This document shows positions 52,401-60,977 of a DNA stretch of 64,000 nt, one piece after another; within the stretch, counting starts at the first letter, position 1; every line of letters begins with the position of its first letter. The stretch is from NCBI RefSeq assembly GCF_004300825.1, contig NZ_CP036250.1, positions 496,001-560,000 on the forward strand, written 5' to 3'. The notes under the pieces are model-generated. The model saw only the letters and a program-made list of their open reading frames with translations. It was not told the origin of the DNA and searched no databases. This stretch comes from Egicoccus halophilus. GTDB taxonomy: Bacteria > Actinomycetota > Nitriliruptoria > Nitriliruptorales > Nitriliruptoraceae. A program made the position numbers and the translations under genes.

Positions 52401-53582
52401 ATGATGGGACGTTCGATGCGCGTGCCCGCAGGTGGCACGCACCGCCGGAGCCGAGCGGCGTCCGGCCTGGTCGCGCTGCTGGCGCTGCTGGCGCTGCTGG
52501 CCGGAGGGGTCGCCGAGGCGGCACCGGGCCGCGGGCCGGCGGCCGCAGCCGGTGGCCGCGGCGCACCGGCGCAGGCCGACCAGCCACAGGGAGGTCCGCC
52601 GGTCACCGTGATGACCCGCAACCTCTACCTCGGCGCGGAGCTGGGGCCGCTGTTCGCGGCCGCCGACCAGCAACAGCTCGTCGCGGCGGCCAGTCAGGTG
52701 TGGGCCAACGTGCTGGCCTCCGACTTCCCGGCCCGTGCGACGGTGCTGGCCGAGGAGGTGGCGCGCGAGCGTCCACTGCTGCTCGGGCTGCAGGAGGTGA
52801 GCCGCTTCACCGCCGTCGGCGCCGCCGGCACGATCGACATCGACTTCCTCGCGTTGTTCCTCGACGCGCTGGCCGACCGTGGCCTGCACTACGAGGTGGC
52901 CTCGGTCTCGCCCGCGTTCGAAGGCACGCTGCCCGCGATCGATCCGACCCTGGGGTTCGTGCAGGCGACGCTGTTCGACCGGGACGTGATCCTGGCCCGC
53001 GCCGACGTCCCGCCGGCACAGTTGACGGTGCTGCGCGAGGACCACGGCCTGTTCGACGCCGGTCTGACCCTGCCGCTGCCGGGTGCCGGCCCCGGCGCGA
53101 CGCTGCGGATCGACCGCGGTTGGCAGTACGTCGACGTGCGGGTGCGCAACCGCGAGTTCCGGTTCGTCAACACCCACTTCGAGGCGTTCGACCCGGGCGA
53201 GGTCGTCCGGGTCCAGCAGGCACGCGAGCTACTGGCCGGTCCGCTGGCGACCGACCTGCCCGTGGTGGTCGTCGGTGACGTCAACTCCGACGCCGTGACG
53301 GGTGGGCTCGCCTACCGCGTCCTGACCGGGACCGGCGGGCTGACCGACGCCTGGTCGGTGGCGCGTCCGGGCGAGCCGGGCCTGACCTGCTGCCTGCCCG
53401 GTGACCTGCGTGGTGACACCTCGACCCTGCGCAGCCGCATCGACCTGGTGCTCGTCGGTGACGGGGTGCGGGTCCGCGAGGCCGAACGGGTCGGCCTCGA
53501 CCCGGCGCTGCGCACCCCGAGCGGTCTGTGGCCGTCAGACCACGCCGGGGTCGTCGCCCGGGTCCAGATCACCGCTCGCTGA
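52401..53582 (+). CDS. Secreted endonuclease/exonuclease/phosphatase-family protein
   Basis: The 393-residue protein has a signal peptide (about 1-38, leucine/alanine repeats then AEA), an A/G/P-rich stretch and an EEP fold. VTVMTRNLYLGAEL holds the first Asn, LGLQEVSRF the metal Glu, FVNTHFEAFDP the catalytic His, VVGDVNSDA the Asp/Asn pair, and SDHAGVVARV the last Asp-His. It could cut DNA, phospholipid or phosphate esters outside the cell; which one is not clear. GGAGGGAG precedes ATG 52401. Its last 14 bases overlap the convergent amidohydrolase gene. Confidence 0.85.
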   Translation: MMGRSMRVPAGGTHRRSRAASGLVALLALLALLAGGVAEAAPGRGPAAAAGGRGAPAQADQPQGGPPVTVMTRNLYLGAELGPLFAAADQQQLVAAASQVWANVLASDFPARATVLAEEVARERPLLLGLQEVSRFTAVGAAGTIDIDFLALFLDALADRGLHYEVASVSPAFEGTLPAIDPTLGFVQATLFDRDVILARADVPPAQLTVLREDHGLFDAGLTLPLPGAGPGATLRIDRGWQYVDVRVRNREFRFVNTHFEAFDPGEVVRVQQARELLAGPLATDLPVVVVGDVNSDAVTGGLAYRVLTGTGGLTDAWSVARPGEPGLTCCLPGDLRGDTSTLRSRIDLVLVGDGVRVREAERVGLDPALRTPSGLWPSDHAGVVARVQITAR

Positions 53583-54588
53583 CCGCCGCCCCGCGGCCGG
53601 CGCCCGCCTCGGCGGTCGCGTCGGCCGCGGGCAGCCCCAGCAGCCGGGCGGCGTGGTCGTGGAACAGCCCGCGCAGGCCCGCGCGGTCGAGTCCGAGCGC
53701 GGCCAGGCCCCGGACCTGGGCCGCGTAGGGATGCGGGATGGTCGGGAAGTCCGACCCGAACAGCAGCTTGGCGCCCAGCGCCGCGTAGCGAGGCAACAGG
53801 TCCGGGTCGACCGCGTCGAGGTAGGGCGGGTCGGTCAGCATCATCGAGGTGTCGAGGTGGACGCCCGGGTGGTCCTCGGCCAGTGCGAGGAACCCGCGCG
53901 TGTCGGGGGCGCCGAGGTGGGCGATCACGAGCCGCAGGTCCGGGAAGCGGCGCAGCAGCCGGCGGACGCCGTCGGGGCCGCACCACTGGTCGCCGCCGTC
54001 GACGCCGTAGCCGGCGCCGGCGTGCACGAGCGCGGGCACGCCGGCGTCGACGAGCTGTCCCCACGCCGGGTCGAGGCGCGGGTCGTCGGGGTGGAACCGG
54101 CCGACCTGGACGTGGACCTTCGCGATCCGGCCGCCTCGCCCCAACGCGTCGCCGACGTAGGCGCCGACGCCGTCCTCGGGGAAGAAGGTGAAGGTGGGGA
54201 TCACCTGCGCGTGCGCCTCGGCGGCGGCCAGGGTGTGCTCGTTGCACCAGGCCGACACGCCGGGCCGGTGCCCGTAGGCCAGCGCCGTGTGCGCCACGAC
54301 GCCGAGATCGCGCAGCGCTCGCAGCCGCGCCTCCTCGTCGGCGCGGTAGGTGACCGGCCAGGGCGGGTCGTCGAGCCCGTCGAAGTAGCGCCAGACCGCC
54401 TGCTGCAGCGCCTCGGGGAGCAGGTGCACGTGCACGTCGAGGTAGCCCGGCAGGCCCAGCGACCGCGCGAACGCGGCCACCTCGTCGTCGGTCGACGGAA
54501 AGGCCGTCAGCGGCACCGCCTCGCGGGTGTCCGCACCCGCGTCGGCTCTCGCGTCGGCTCCGGCATCGGCTCCCGCGTCGGCTCCCAA
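53569..54588 (-). CDS. Amidohydrolase-2-family metal hydrolase/decarboxylase
   Basis: The 339-residue protein is of the ACMSD-like amidohydrolase family: metal motif YLDVHVHLLPEA (HxH), VPALVHAGAGYG, LRLVIAHLGAPDTRGF and LLFGSDFPTIPHPY (metal Asp). Members decarboxylate or hydrolyse small acids. Translation appears to begin at TTG 54588, because AAGGAG lies 7 bases upstream and no ATG or GTG fits. The first about 20 residues are a G-A-D-A repeat coded by a 12-base DNA repeat. Substrate unknown. Confidence 0.8.
   Translation of the reverse strand: MGADAGADAGADARADAGADTREAVPLTAFPSTDDEVAAFARSLGLPGYLDVHVHLLPEALQQAVWRYFDGLDDPPWPVTYRADEEARLRALRDLGVVAHTALAYGHRPGVSAWCNEHTLAAAEAHAQVIPTFTFFPEDGVGAYVGDALGRGGRIAKVHVQVGRFHPDDPRLDPAWGQLVDAGVPALVHAGAGYGVDGGDQWCGPDGVRRLLRRFPDLRLVIAHLGAPDTRGFLALAEDHPGVHLDTSMMLTDPPYLDAVDPDLLPRYAALGAKLLFGSDFPTIPHPYAAQVRGLAALGLDRAGLRGLFHDHAARLLGLPAADATAEAGAGRGAAVSER
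54535..54587 (-). repeat. 12-base tandem repeat at the amidohydrolase start
   Basis: About four to five copies of a 12-base unit containing GTCGGCTC (plus-strand reading) encode the repeat G-A-D-A just after the TTG start. Copy-number change would keep the frame. Confidence 0.65.
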
Positions 54589-54649
54589 CTGGGGCTCCTT
54601 GTCGCCGTCGGCTCCCGTTCCCGGCGGCAGCGTAGGCCGGCCCCGGTGC

Positions 54650-55474
54650 TCAGGAACGGCGGCGGACCACCGCGACGCCGTAGACGCTGGGCAGCGCGAT
54701 CCCGTCCCCGGTCGGCCGGGCGAGCGCCGTCCACCGCCGCACGATCTCCTGGCGCAGTGCGGACCAGTCGCGTCCGGCTCGCTCGACGTTGGTGCGCAGC
54801 GCCCGGACCGGGCCGGAGGTGGTCTCGAACACCTCCATCGCCTGCTCGGCGGAGGCGAACGTGAACTCGGCGGTGCGCCGCTCGAGGGACACCTCGACGT
54901 CGCAGCCGGCGAACAGTCCGGGCAGGCGGTCCGGGTCCGACCACACCCGTACGTCGGGTGCCGCCGGGTCGCGCAGGTCGGGATGGTGCTCGACGGTGAC
55001 CGCCGTCAACACGCCGATCGCCCCCTCGCCGCTCCAGCCGGTGGTGACGATCGTCCCGCCGGGCCGACACACCCGGACCAGTTCGCGGGCGCAGGCCTGC
55101 TGCTGGTCGGCGAGGAAGGCACCGAACGTGGACACCACCAGTTCGAACGTGGCGTCGTCGTACGGGATCGCCACCAGGTCGCCCTGACGGAATCGCACGC
55201 GCAGGCGCTGCTCGGCGGCCCGACGCTCGGCGATGTCGAGCAGTGTGGGCGTCAGGTCGAACGCGTCGACCTCCGCGCCGGCACGGGCGAACGCGAGCGC
55301 GGTGTTGCCCGTCCCGGTCGCCGCGTCGAGCACCCGCAGACCCGGGCCGGCCCAGTTCGCGGCGAGCTGTTCGCTGATCGGCGCGAACAGCGCCGCGATG
55401 CGCCGGTAGTCGCCGTCGCTCCACAGGCCCGTGATGGCCGCCACGCGGTCCGCGGCGGAGATCGCGCGTCCCAT
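54650..55474 (-). CDS. SAM-dependent class I methyltransferase
   Basis: The 274-residue enzyme has a Rossmann-like SAM site: LRVLDAATGTGNTALAFARAG, the acidic VDAFDLTP, FRQGDLVAIPYDDATFELVVSTF, and LVRVCRPGGTIVTTGW. It looks like a small-molecule methyltransferase of the UbiE/Methyltransf_11 type. AGGAG lies 6 bases before ATG 55474. It is divergent from purF with 92 bases between starts. Substrate unknown. Confidence 0.85.
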   Translation of the reverse strand: MGRAISAADRVAAITGLWSDGDYRRIAALFAPISEQLAANWAGPGLRVLDAATGTGNTALAFARAGAEVDAFDLTPTLLDIAERRAAEQRLRVRFRQGDLVAIPYDDATFELVVSTFGAFLADQQQACARELVRVCRPGGTIVTTGWSGEGAIGVLTAVTVEHHPDLRDPAAPDVRVWSDPDRLPGLFAGCDVEVSLERRTAEFTFASAEQAMEVFETTSGPVRALRTNVERAGRDWSALRQEIVRRWTALARPTGDGIALPSVYGVAVVRRRS

Positions 55475-55530
55475 CGGCGTGCTCCTGTTCGTGCGCTGCC
55501 ACGACGCTACTGCCCCCGGCGGCCCAGCGG

Positions 55531-55536
55531 TACGCT
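55531..55536 (+). promoter_or_regulatory. Predicted -10 box of purF
   Basis: TACGCT implies a start site near 55543-55545. That leaves room for the GGAG at 55554 and supports GTG 55567 as the purF start. Confidence 0.4.
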
Positions 55537-55566
55537 CTCGGCTCGCTGCCTGTGGAGTCTGTGGCC

Positions 55567-57249
55567 GTGCCCCTCGAAGACCGACCGTCGGCCGCCGCCC
55601 GCCCATCGACGCCTCCGGCCCGGCCCGTCCACGTCGACGGATCGTCGCCGGAACGGATCGATCTCGCCGCGCTGGCCGAGGGTCCCCGCGAGGAGTGCGG
55701 GGTGTTCGGCATCTACGCCCCCGGTGAGGACGTCGCGACCCTGACCTACTTCGGGCTGTACGCGCTGCAGCACCGGGGACAGGAGTCGGCCGGCATCGCC
55801 GTGTCCGACGGCCGCCGCATCGTGGTGCACAAGGACATGGGCCTGGTCAACCAGGTCTTCACCGACACGTCGCTGGCCGCGTTGCAGGGGCATGTCGCCG
55901 TCGGGCACTGCCGTTACTCGACCACCGGCGCCTCGTCGTGGGTCAACGCCCAGCCGCAGTACCGCGAGACCGTGCGCGGTTGCGGGCTCGCACTCGGGCA
56001 CAACGGCAACCTGGTCAACACCGCCGAGCTCGCCCGCCGGATCGACCTGCCCCCGACCAACGACTCCGAGGTGATGGCCGGGCTGCTCGGCGCCGAGGTC
56101 CGGGCCGCCGCGGCCGCGAACGGGGCACCGCCGTCGCTCGAGGAGGCCATCGCCCGGCTGGCCCCGGAGCTGCACGGCGCGTTCTCCGTGGTCGTGATGG
56201 ACGAGCAGCGCCTGCACGCCTTCCGTGACCCGCACGGGGTGCGGCCGTTGCAGATCGGCCGACTGCCCAACGGTGGCTGGGTGGTCGCCTCCGAGACCGC
56301 CGCGCTCGACATCGTCGGGGCGGTGTACGTCCGCGACGTCGCCGCCGGCGAGCTCGTCACCATCGACGCCGACGGACTGCGCAGCCGCCGCTTCGCCGCG
56401 CCCGAGTCGTCGTTCTGCCTGTTCGAGTGGGTCTACCTCGCCCGTCCCGACCACCGGCAGGACGGCGGCAGCGTGCTGTTCGCCCGGCGCAGCATGGGCC
56501 GCCAGCTCGCCCGCGAGGCACCGGTCGACGCCGACATCGTGATCCCGGTGCCCGAGGCCGGCCGGGACGCGGCCGCCGGGTACGCCGCCGAGGCGAAGCT
56601 GCCCTTCGCCGACGGGCTGGTGAAGAACCGCTACGTCGGCCGCACCTTCATCCAGCCGACCCAGACGCTGCGCCAGCTCGGGATCCGGCTCAAGCTCTCC
56701 CCGGTGCGCGAGGTCGTCGAGGGCCGCCGGCTGGTCGTGGTCGACGACTCGATCGTGCGCGGCAACACCTCGCGGCAGCTGGTCGCGATGCTGCGGGCCG
56801 CCGGGGCGCGCGAGGTCCACATGCGCATCACCTCGCCGCCGATCGCGCACCCGTGCTACTACGGCATCGACATGGCCACCCGCGCGGAGCTGGTCGGCGC
56901 CGACCTCGACGTCGACGCGATCCGGGACTTCATCGGGGCCGACTCGCTGCACTACATCTCGCTCGAGGGGCTGGTGGCCTCGACCCCGCACCAGCGCGAG
57001 CGGCTGTGCACGGCCTGCTTCACCGGCGAGTACCCGATCCCCGTGCCCGGCGAGCACGAGCAGCTGGCACAGATCAAGTTCGACTTCGACGCCGCCGACG
57101 CGTCCGGCGAGAGGGTCGGGGGAGCGGACGAGGTCGTCCTCGACGCCGGTGTGTGCGGCGTGAAGTCGCCCGTCACAGCGACCGGAGCGATGGACGAGCG
57201 GGAGCGCGAACGCCTCGCCAACGCCCACGAGGGCCGTACCGTCGAGTGA
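55567..57249 (+). CDS. purF: Amidophosphoribosyltransferase
   Basis: The 560-residue enzyme makes phosphoribosylamine from PRPP and glutamine, the first step of purine synthesis. A propeptide precedes the nucleophile Cys44 (REECGVFGIY), as in the Fe-S-type enzymes. The PRPP motif is LVVVDDSIVRGNT. Cysteines in SFCLFEWVYLARPD, HPCYYGIDM and RLCTACFTGEYPI match the four 4Fe-4S ligands. GTG 55567 is favoured by GGAG 9 bases upstream; GTG 55552 and 55561 are alternatives. It is not adjacent to purL, being separated by three unrelated genes. Confidence 0.93.
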   Translation: MPLEDRPSAAARPSTPPARPVHVDGSSPERIDLAALAEGPREECGVFGIYAPGEDVATLTYFGLYALQHRGQESAGIAVSDGRRIVVHKDMGLVNQVFTDTSLAALQGHVAVGHCRYSTTGASSWVNAQPQYRETVRGCGLALGHNGNLVNTAELARRIDLPPTNDSEVMAGLLGAEVRAAAAANGAPPSLEEAIARLAPELHGAFSVVVMDEQRLHAFRDPHGVRPLQIGRLPNGGWVVASETAALDIVGAVYVRDVAAGELVTIDADGLRSRRFAAPESSFCLFEWVYLARPDHRQDGGSVLFARRSMGRQLAREAPVDADIVIPVPEAGRDAAAGYAAEAKLPFADGLVKNRYVGRTFIQPTQTLRQLGIRLKLSPVREVVEGRRLVVVDDSIVRGNTSRQLVAMLRAAGAREVHMRITSPPIAHPCYYGIDMATRAELVGADLDVDAIRDFIGADSLHYISLEGLVASTPHQRERLCTACFTGEYPIPVPGEHEQLAQIKFDFDAADASGERVGGADEVVLDAGVCGVKSPVTATGAMDERERERLANAHEGRTVE

Positions 57250-57277
57250 CCGCCCCGCCCGGGACCGGCGCGGGCAG

Positions 57278-57283
57278 TAGCGT
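57278..57283 (+). promoter_or_regulatory. Predicted -10 box of the DUF202 pair
   Basis: TAGCGT lies 31 bases before the first DUF202 start, matching the boxes before the LysM and cpaB genes. Confidence 0.4.
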
Positions 57284-57314
57284 CGGTGCCCGCGGCACCG
57301 AGGTGAGGACGCGC

Positions 57315-57683
57315 ATGGCGCAGCGGCGGCCACGGTCGGTCTACGACGCGGGCACGGATCCCGACCCGCGCTTCAGCCTGGCCAACGAACGCACCCTGCT
57401 GGCCTGGCTGCGGACCGCGCTGGGCCTGGTCGTCGCGGGCATCGCCGTGATCGCGCTCGCCGAACTGGTCGAGCCGCTGTGGCTGGTCGACGTGGTGGCC
57501 GGGGTCGCGTTCCTGTCGGGAGGAACGACGGCGGTCCTGGGCTGGCGGCAGTGGTCCCGCGCGGAGCGGGCCATGCGGCTCGGTGAACCGTTGCCCTCCG
57601 GGCTGGGGGCCGTGGTGGTGCTGGCCGGGGTCCTGCTCCTGGCGCTGCTCGGGGTGCTGGCGCTGCTGGTCACCGGCCGGTGA
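57315..57683 (+). CDS. DUF202 (YidH-type) membrane protein
   Basis: The 122-residue protein opens with DPRFSLANERTLLAWLRTALGLVVAGIAV, the DUF202 signature, and has three hydrophobic helices. The function is unknown in bacteria; yeast relatives include vacuolar VTC components. It is paired with a second, shorter DUF202 gene 13 bases downstream. Confidence 0.85.
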   Translation: MAQRRPRSVYDAGTDPDPRFSLANERTLLAWLRTALGLVVAGIAVIALAELVEPLWLVDVVAGVAFLSGGTTAVLGWRQWSRAERAMRLGEPLPSGLGAVVVLAGVLLLALLGVLALLVTGR

Positions 57684-57696
57684 GGACACCTCGGCG

Positions 57697-58020
57697 ATGA
57701 GTGACGGACCGCCCGGGCTGCAGGCCGAGCGCACCGGCCTGGCGTGGTCGCGCACCGGCCTGGCGACGGGTGCGGGCGCGCTGACCCTGGCGCGGCTGGC
57801 GAGCCTGCGCGGCGCGCCGGTGCTGGCGGCGATCGGCCTGCTCGTCGCGGTGCTGGCGCTCGCCGTCCTGGTCGAGGGTGGCGTGCGCGGCAAGCGGCGG
57901 ACGGACTGGCTGCTGGACCAGGGCGGTGCGCGGGCCCTGCCACGTGCCGCGATCGGCCTGGTCGCCGCGGTCGTCGGGCTCGCCGGCAGCGGACTGCTGC
58001 TGGTCGTCGGGACCGGCTGA
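57697..58020 (+). CDS. DUF202 membrane protein, second of the pair
   Basis: The 107-residue protein opens with LQAERTGLAWSRTGLATGAGAL and has three hydrophobic helices. This tandem pair (YidH-like then YidG-like) is a standard arrangement; the two proteins may act as one complex. Confidence 0.82.
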   Translation: MSDGPPGLQAERTGLAWSRTGLATGAGALTLARLASLRGAPVLAAIGLLVAVLALAVLVEGGVRGKRRTDWLLDQGGARALPRAAIGLVAAVVGLAGSGLLLVVGTG

Positions 58021-58112
58021 ACGCCACCGGAGTCCCGTCCAGCGCCGCAGCACCGAGGTCGGCGTCCACAACCCGGTGGAAGTTTTCCCTGCCGGGAGTG
58101 GCCCGGACGGTC

Positions 58113-58118
58113 TAGCGT
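58113..58118 (+). promoter_or_regulatory. Predicted -10 box of the LysM gene
   Basis: TAGCGT lies 33 bases before ATG 58146, with an AT-richer patch (near 58082) further upstream. Confidence 0.4.
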
Positions 58119-58145
58119 GCTGCTGTTGTCGGACGGGGGTCGGAC

Positions 58146-59051
58146 ATGCACCGCACGGTGTCGCGTTTGGGGTTGGGAGCCTGGCTCACGTCGCTGGGCC
58201 TGGGAACGTGGGCGTTCCACGCGTTGGGCAGCGGCGGTCTGGCCGCGCCTCCATGGCGTCCCTCGGCGTTCGCCGCCTGGCTGGCGACCACGGACCCCAC
58301 CGTGGCGACGATGAGCCTGCTGCGCCTGGTGGTGCTCGCCCTGGCGTGGTACCTGGTCGGGGTCACCACGATCGGCGTCCTCGCCCGGCTGACCTCGGCG
58401 GCGCGACTCGTCCGGTTCGCCGACGCGCTGACGGTGCCGGCGGTGCGGCGACTGCTGCAGTCGGCCCTGGGTCTCTCGCTCGCGACCGGGATGGCCGCGG
58501 CGGCCACCCCGGCGCAGGCGGTGCCGCTGCCGATGGAACTGCTGGACGCGGCGACGTCCCGACTCGACGACACCGAGGGGGCCGATGCCGAGGGGGCCGA
58601 GGCCGAGGCAGCCGACCCCGACGAGATGGGTCGTGCCGACGACACCCGCGGATCGTCGCCGCCGCTGGTGCCGCTGCCCTTGTTCGACCTGCTGGCGCCC
58701 GAAGCGGCGGCCGCAACGGCGGACGACGGTGCTGCCGACGAGGCGGGGACGGGCGGGACGGGAGCCGGCGACGCCTCGACGGCGCGCGAACGTCGGGTCG
58801 CCGACACGCCGGCGACGACCGCGGCCGTCGAGCACGAGGTGTTGGTCGGTGACTCGTTCTGGTCGATCGCCGAAGCACGCGTGCGTGGGGGCGAGCACGC
58901 CACCGACGACACCGACGTGGCCCGGTACTGGCGTCGCCTGGTGGCCGAGAACCGCTCCCGGCTGGCGGATCCGCACAACCCGGACCTGCTCTTCCCGGGG
59001 CAGCGGATCGTGCTGCCGCCCTTGGAGGTGGTCGTCGGAGGCGGCCGGTGA
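58146..59051 (+). CDS. Membrane protein with extracytoplasmic LysM domain
   Basis: The 301-residue protein has an N-terminal hydrophobic segment and a membrane helix (about 60-80, LLRLVVLALAWYLVGVTTIGVL). A further hydrophobic stretch ends in ATPAQA, an acidic A/E/D-rich linker follows (about 130-215), and a C-terminal LysM domain closes it (about 235-292: HEVLVGDSFWSIAEARV…YWRRLVAENRSRL…NPDLLFPGQRIVLP). LysM binds peptidoglycan. Proteins like this often precede tad pilus genes in actinobacteria, perhaps anchoring the system to the wall. Confidence 0.82.
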   Translation: MHRTVSRLGLGAWLTSLGLGTWAFHALGSGGLAAPPWRPSAFAAWLATTDPTVATMSLLRLVVLALAWYLVGVTTIGVLARLTSAARLVRFADALTVPAVRRLLQSALGLSLATGMAAAATPAQAVPLPMELLDAATSRLDDTEGADAEGAEAEAADPDEMGRADDTRGSSPPLVPLPLFDLLAPEAAAATADDGAADEAGTGGTGAGDASTARERRVADTPATTAAVEHEVLVGDSFWSIAEARVRGGEHATDDTDVARYWRRLVAENRSRLADPHNPDLLFPGQRIVLPPLEVVVGGGR

Positions 59052-59671
59052 GCGCCGGCGACGGCCGGGCGTGGCCCCCCGCGGCGACGAGCGACTCCGG
59101 ACGCCTGCGCCGACCCGACGGTGCTGACGGCGTCGTGGCGGACGCCTACGTCGACCTGCTCGACGATGCCACGCACCTCGCGGCGGTGGAGCAGCGTGTC
59201 GCCCGTCGGGAGCGAGCCGCACGGGCCGCCGAGGCCGCGACCTGGGTCGGCACCCTGCGCGACCTGGCGGAACGCCGGTTGTCGGTCGTGGTCGGGGCTC
59301 GCGGTGAACGCACCTACGCGGGGACGCTGCACGGGCTCAGCATCGACCACCTCCATCTCGAACTGCCGGCCACCGGGCGGGTGCACCTGCGCCTGACGGC
59401 GGTACGCACCGTCCGGGCGGAACCGACCGTTGCCGTTCCCGTCGCCGCAGGCGACCGGCCCGTGCCTGCGGATGCCACGCTGGCCGACGTGGTCGACGTC
59501 CTGGTCGAGGAGGTGACCGACGTGGTGTTCGCGGTCCGCGACCTCCGCGACCCCGTGCGGGGGCGGGTGCTGGCGCTCGGTGAGGACGTCGTGACGCTGC
59601 GACTCGAGGGCCCCAGGCCGGCGACCGTCTACCTCCCCCTCGCTGCCGTGGACGCCGTGGTGATCGCGTGA
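59048..59671 (+). CDS. Hypothetical protein coupled to the LysM gene
   Basis: The 207-residue soluble protein has a helical, arginine-rich region (about 35-75) and then two small beta-rich repeats of similar pattern (LSVVVGARGERTYAGTLHGLSIDHLHLEL and VVFAVRDLRDPVRGRVLALGEDVVTLRL), each followed by a LxAVxxV element. Function not recognised; it may be an internal regulator or assembly factor. GTG 59048 overlaps the LysM stop (GTGA). Confidence 0.75.
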   Translation: MSAGDGRAWPPAATSDSGRLRRPDGADGVVADAYVDLLDDATHLAAVEQRVARRERAARAAEAATWVGTLRDLAERRLSVVVGARGERTYAGTLHGLSIDHLHLELPATGRVHLRLTAVRTVRAEPTVAVPVAAGDRPVPADATLADVVDVLVEEVTDVVFAVRDLRDPVRGRVLALGEDVVTLRLEGPRPATVYLPLAAVDAVVIA

Positions 59672-59688
59672 TCCGGGCGTCGGGAGGG

Positions 59689-59925
59689 TCACAGCTCCTC
59701 GTCGTCCGGACCGCCGTCGGCATACAGGTGCTCGAGGGCGCCGGGCCGGATACGGGCCTGCTCGACGAACGCGTCGACCTCGGCCTCCTTGAGCCGGATC
59801 ACGCGACCGAACTTGTACGCCGGCACCTGGCCGCTGTCGATCAGCCGGTACAGCGTGCGCGTGGTGATGCCGAGCTGACGAGCCGCTTCGCGCGTGCTCA
59901 GCCAGGTGACCTCTTCCCGAGCCAT
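59689..59925 (-). CDS. Excisionase-type helix-turn-helix DNA-binding protein
   Basis: The 78-residue protein has a MerR/excisionase winged helix: WLSTREAARQLGITTRTLYRLIDSGQVPAYKFGRVIRLKEAEVDAFVEQARI. No integrase or phage gene is near, so it is more likely a BldC-like small regulator than a true excisionase. It is convergent with the hypothetical gene and divergent from the tad genes. ATG 59925 gives the full domain. Confidence 0.85.
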   Translation of the reverse strand: MAREEVTWLSTREAARQLGITTRTLYRLIDSGQVPAYKFGRVIRLKEAEVDAFVEQARIRPGALEHLYADGGPDDEEL

Positions 59926-60085
59926 CTCATGCCCTCCGACGCTTGCAGCCTAGGTGCGCGGTCCCGGTGGCCGCAGCACGCCACGGGAACCTGTGGACGG
60001 CGGTCGCGTGCGCGACGCCGGCGGCCACTCGCACGACGGCGTGCGCCTGAAGCCCTTCCTGGTTCCGGGAATTGCGGAAACGGCA

Positions 60086-60091
60086 TAGCGT
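60086..60091 (+). promoter_or_regulatory. Predicted -10 box of the tad/Flp pilus operon
   Basis: TAGCGT lies about 56 bases before the cpaB start, with AT-rich sequence (GGAATTGCGGAAA) before it. The gap to the divergent HTH gene is about 220 bases and could carry its binding sites. Confidence 0.45.
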
Positions 60092-60146
60092 TGCCCGGAA
60101 GGGACGCGAACGTAGCGTCCATGCAGCAAAGGGCATGGAGGTGAGT

Positions 60147-60977
60147 ATGGTCGACCTCGCGTCGGCACCAACCGCGACGACGTCGGGCGGACGACGTCGG
60201 GTACGCCGGCAACGGGGCCTGCCCGGTGGGCGGGCGGTGATCGGCGCACTGCTCGTCGCCGCCGCTGCCGTCGGGGTCTTCGGAGCGCATCTGCGGGCGA
60301 CCGCCGAGCCGGCCACGCGCTATCTGGTCGCGAGCCGCGACGTCGACGCGGGCACGCGGGTGGACGCGTCGAACCTCGAGCTGCTGTTCGGCGCGCTCCC
60401 ACTGGAACTCGCGCCCGCCGTCGCGGATCGCAGTGTGCTGGTCGAACAGCGTGAGTCGTTGCTTGGGCAGGTGGTGACGGCACCGATCGCCCGAGGCGAC
60501 CTGCTCTCCCGCTCGGACGTGGCCGACGACGGGGGCGTGGGGGACGGCTACGCGATGTCCTTCCCCGTCGCGGCCGCGGACGCCGTCGCCGGTGACCTGC
60601 GACGCGGACAGCTCGTCGACGTCCTGGCCACCTACGGCAGTGGTGAGGGTGCGTACACCACCTACGTCGTGGTGGGCGTGCCACTGGTCGCCGTCGGAGG
60701 CGGCGGCGACACGGGATTCGGTGCCGCCGACCAACGCACGCTCACCGTCGCGCTCGCCGAACCGGGACAGGTCCAGGCGTTGGCGCACGCCGTCTCCGTC
60801 GCCGACGTCGTGGTCATCCGCTCGCCCCAGGACGGTGTCCGCGACGCGGTACCGGCGCCGTTCCGACCCGGAGGCGACGTTGCCGTGCCGGCCGGGCCCG
60901 GTGCGGCGGACGCGAGGGGCGACGCCGGCCCGGACGCGGGGTCGAGGGTGCCGTCGGACGACGGGGAGGTCGAGTGA
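60147..60977 (+). CDS. cpaB: Flp pilus assembly protein CpaB (RcpC/SAF domain)
   Basis: The 276-residue protein has one membrane helix (about 30-50), then an SAF domain (YLVASRDVDAGTRVDASNLELLFGALP…GQVVTAPIARGDLLSRSDV) and an RcpC-like domain (YAMSFPVAAADAVAGDLRRGQLVDVLATYG). In tad systems it acts at the envelope, possibly on peptidoglycan. GGAGG lies 5 bases before ATG 60147; ATG 60135 and GTG 60141 are possible. It overlaps the next gene by GTGA. Confidence 0.85.
   Translation: MVDLASAPTATTSGGRRRVRRQRGLPGGRAVIGALLVAAAAVGVFGAHLRATAEPATRYLVASRDVDAGTRVDASNLELLFGALPLELAPAVADRSVLVEQRESLLGQVVTAPIARGDLLSRSDVADDGGVGDGYAMSFPVAAADAVAGDLRRGQLVDVLATYGSGEGAYTTYVVVGVPLVAVGGGGDTGFGAADQRTLTVALAEPGQVQALAHAVSVADVVVIRSPQDGVRDAVPAPFRPGGDVAVPAGPGAADARGDAGPDAGSRVPSDDGEVE

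Noticed and set aside
59689-59925. Excisionase-like gene as a sign of a prophage or integrative element
   Set aside because: No integrase, phage gene, att-like repeat at the tRNA genes, or composition change is visible; small HTH proteins of this type are common chromosomal regulators.
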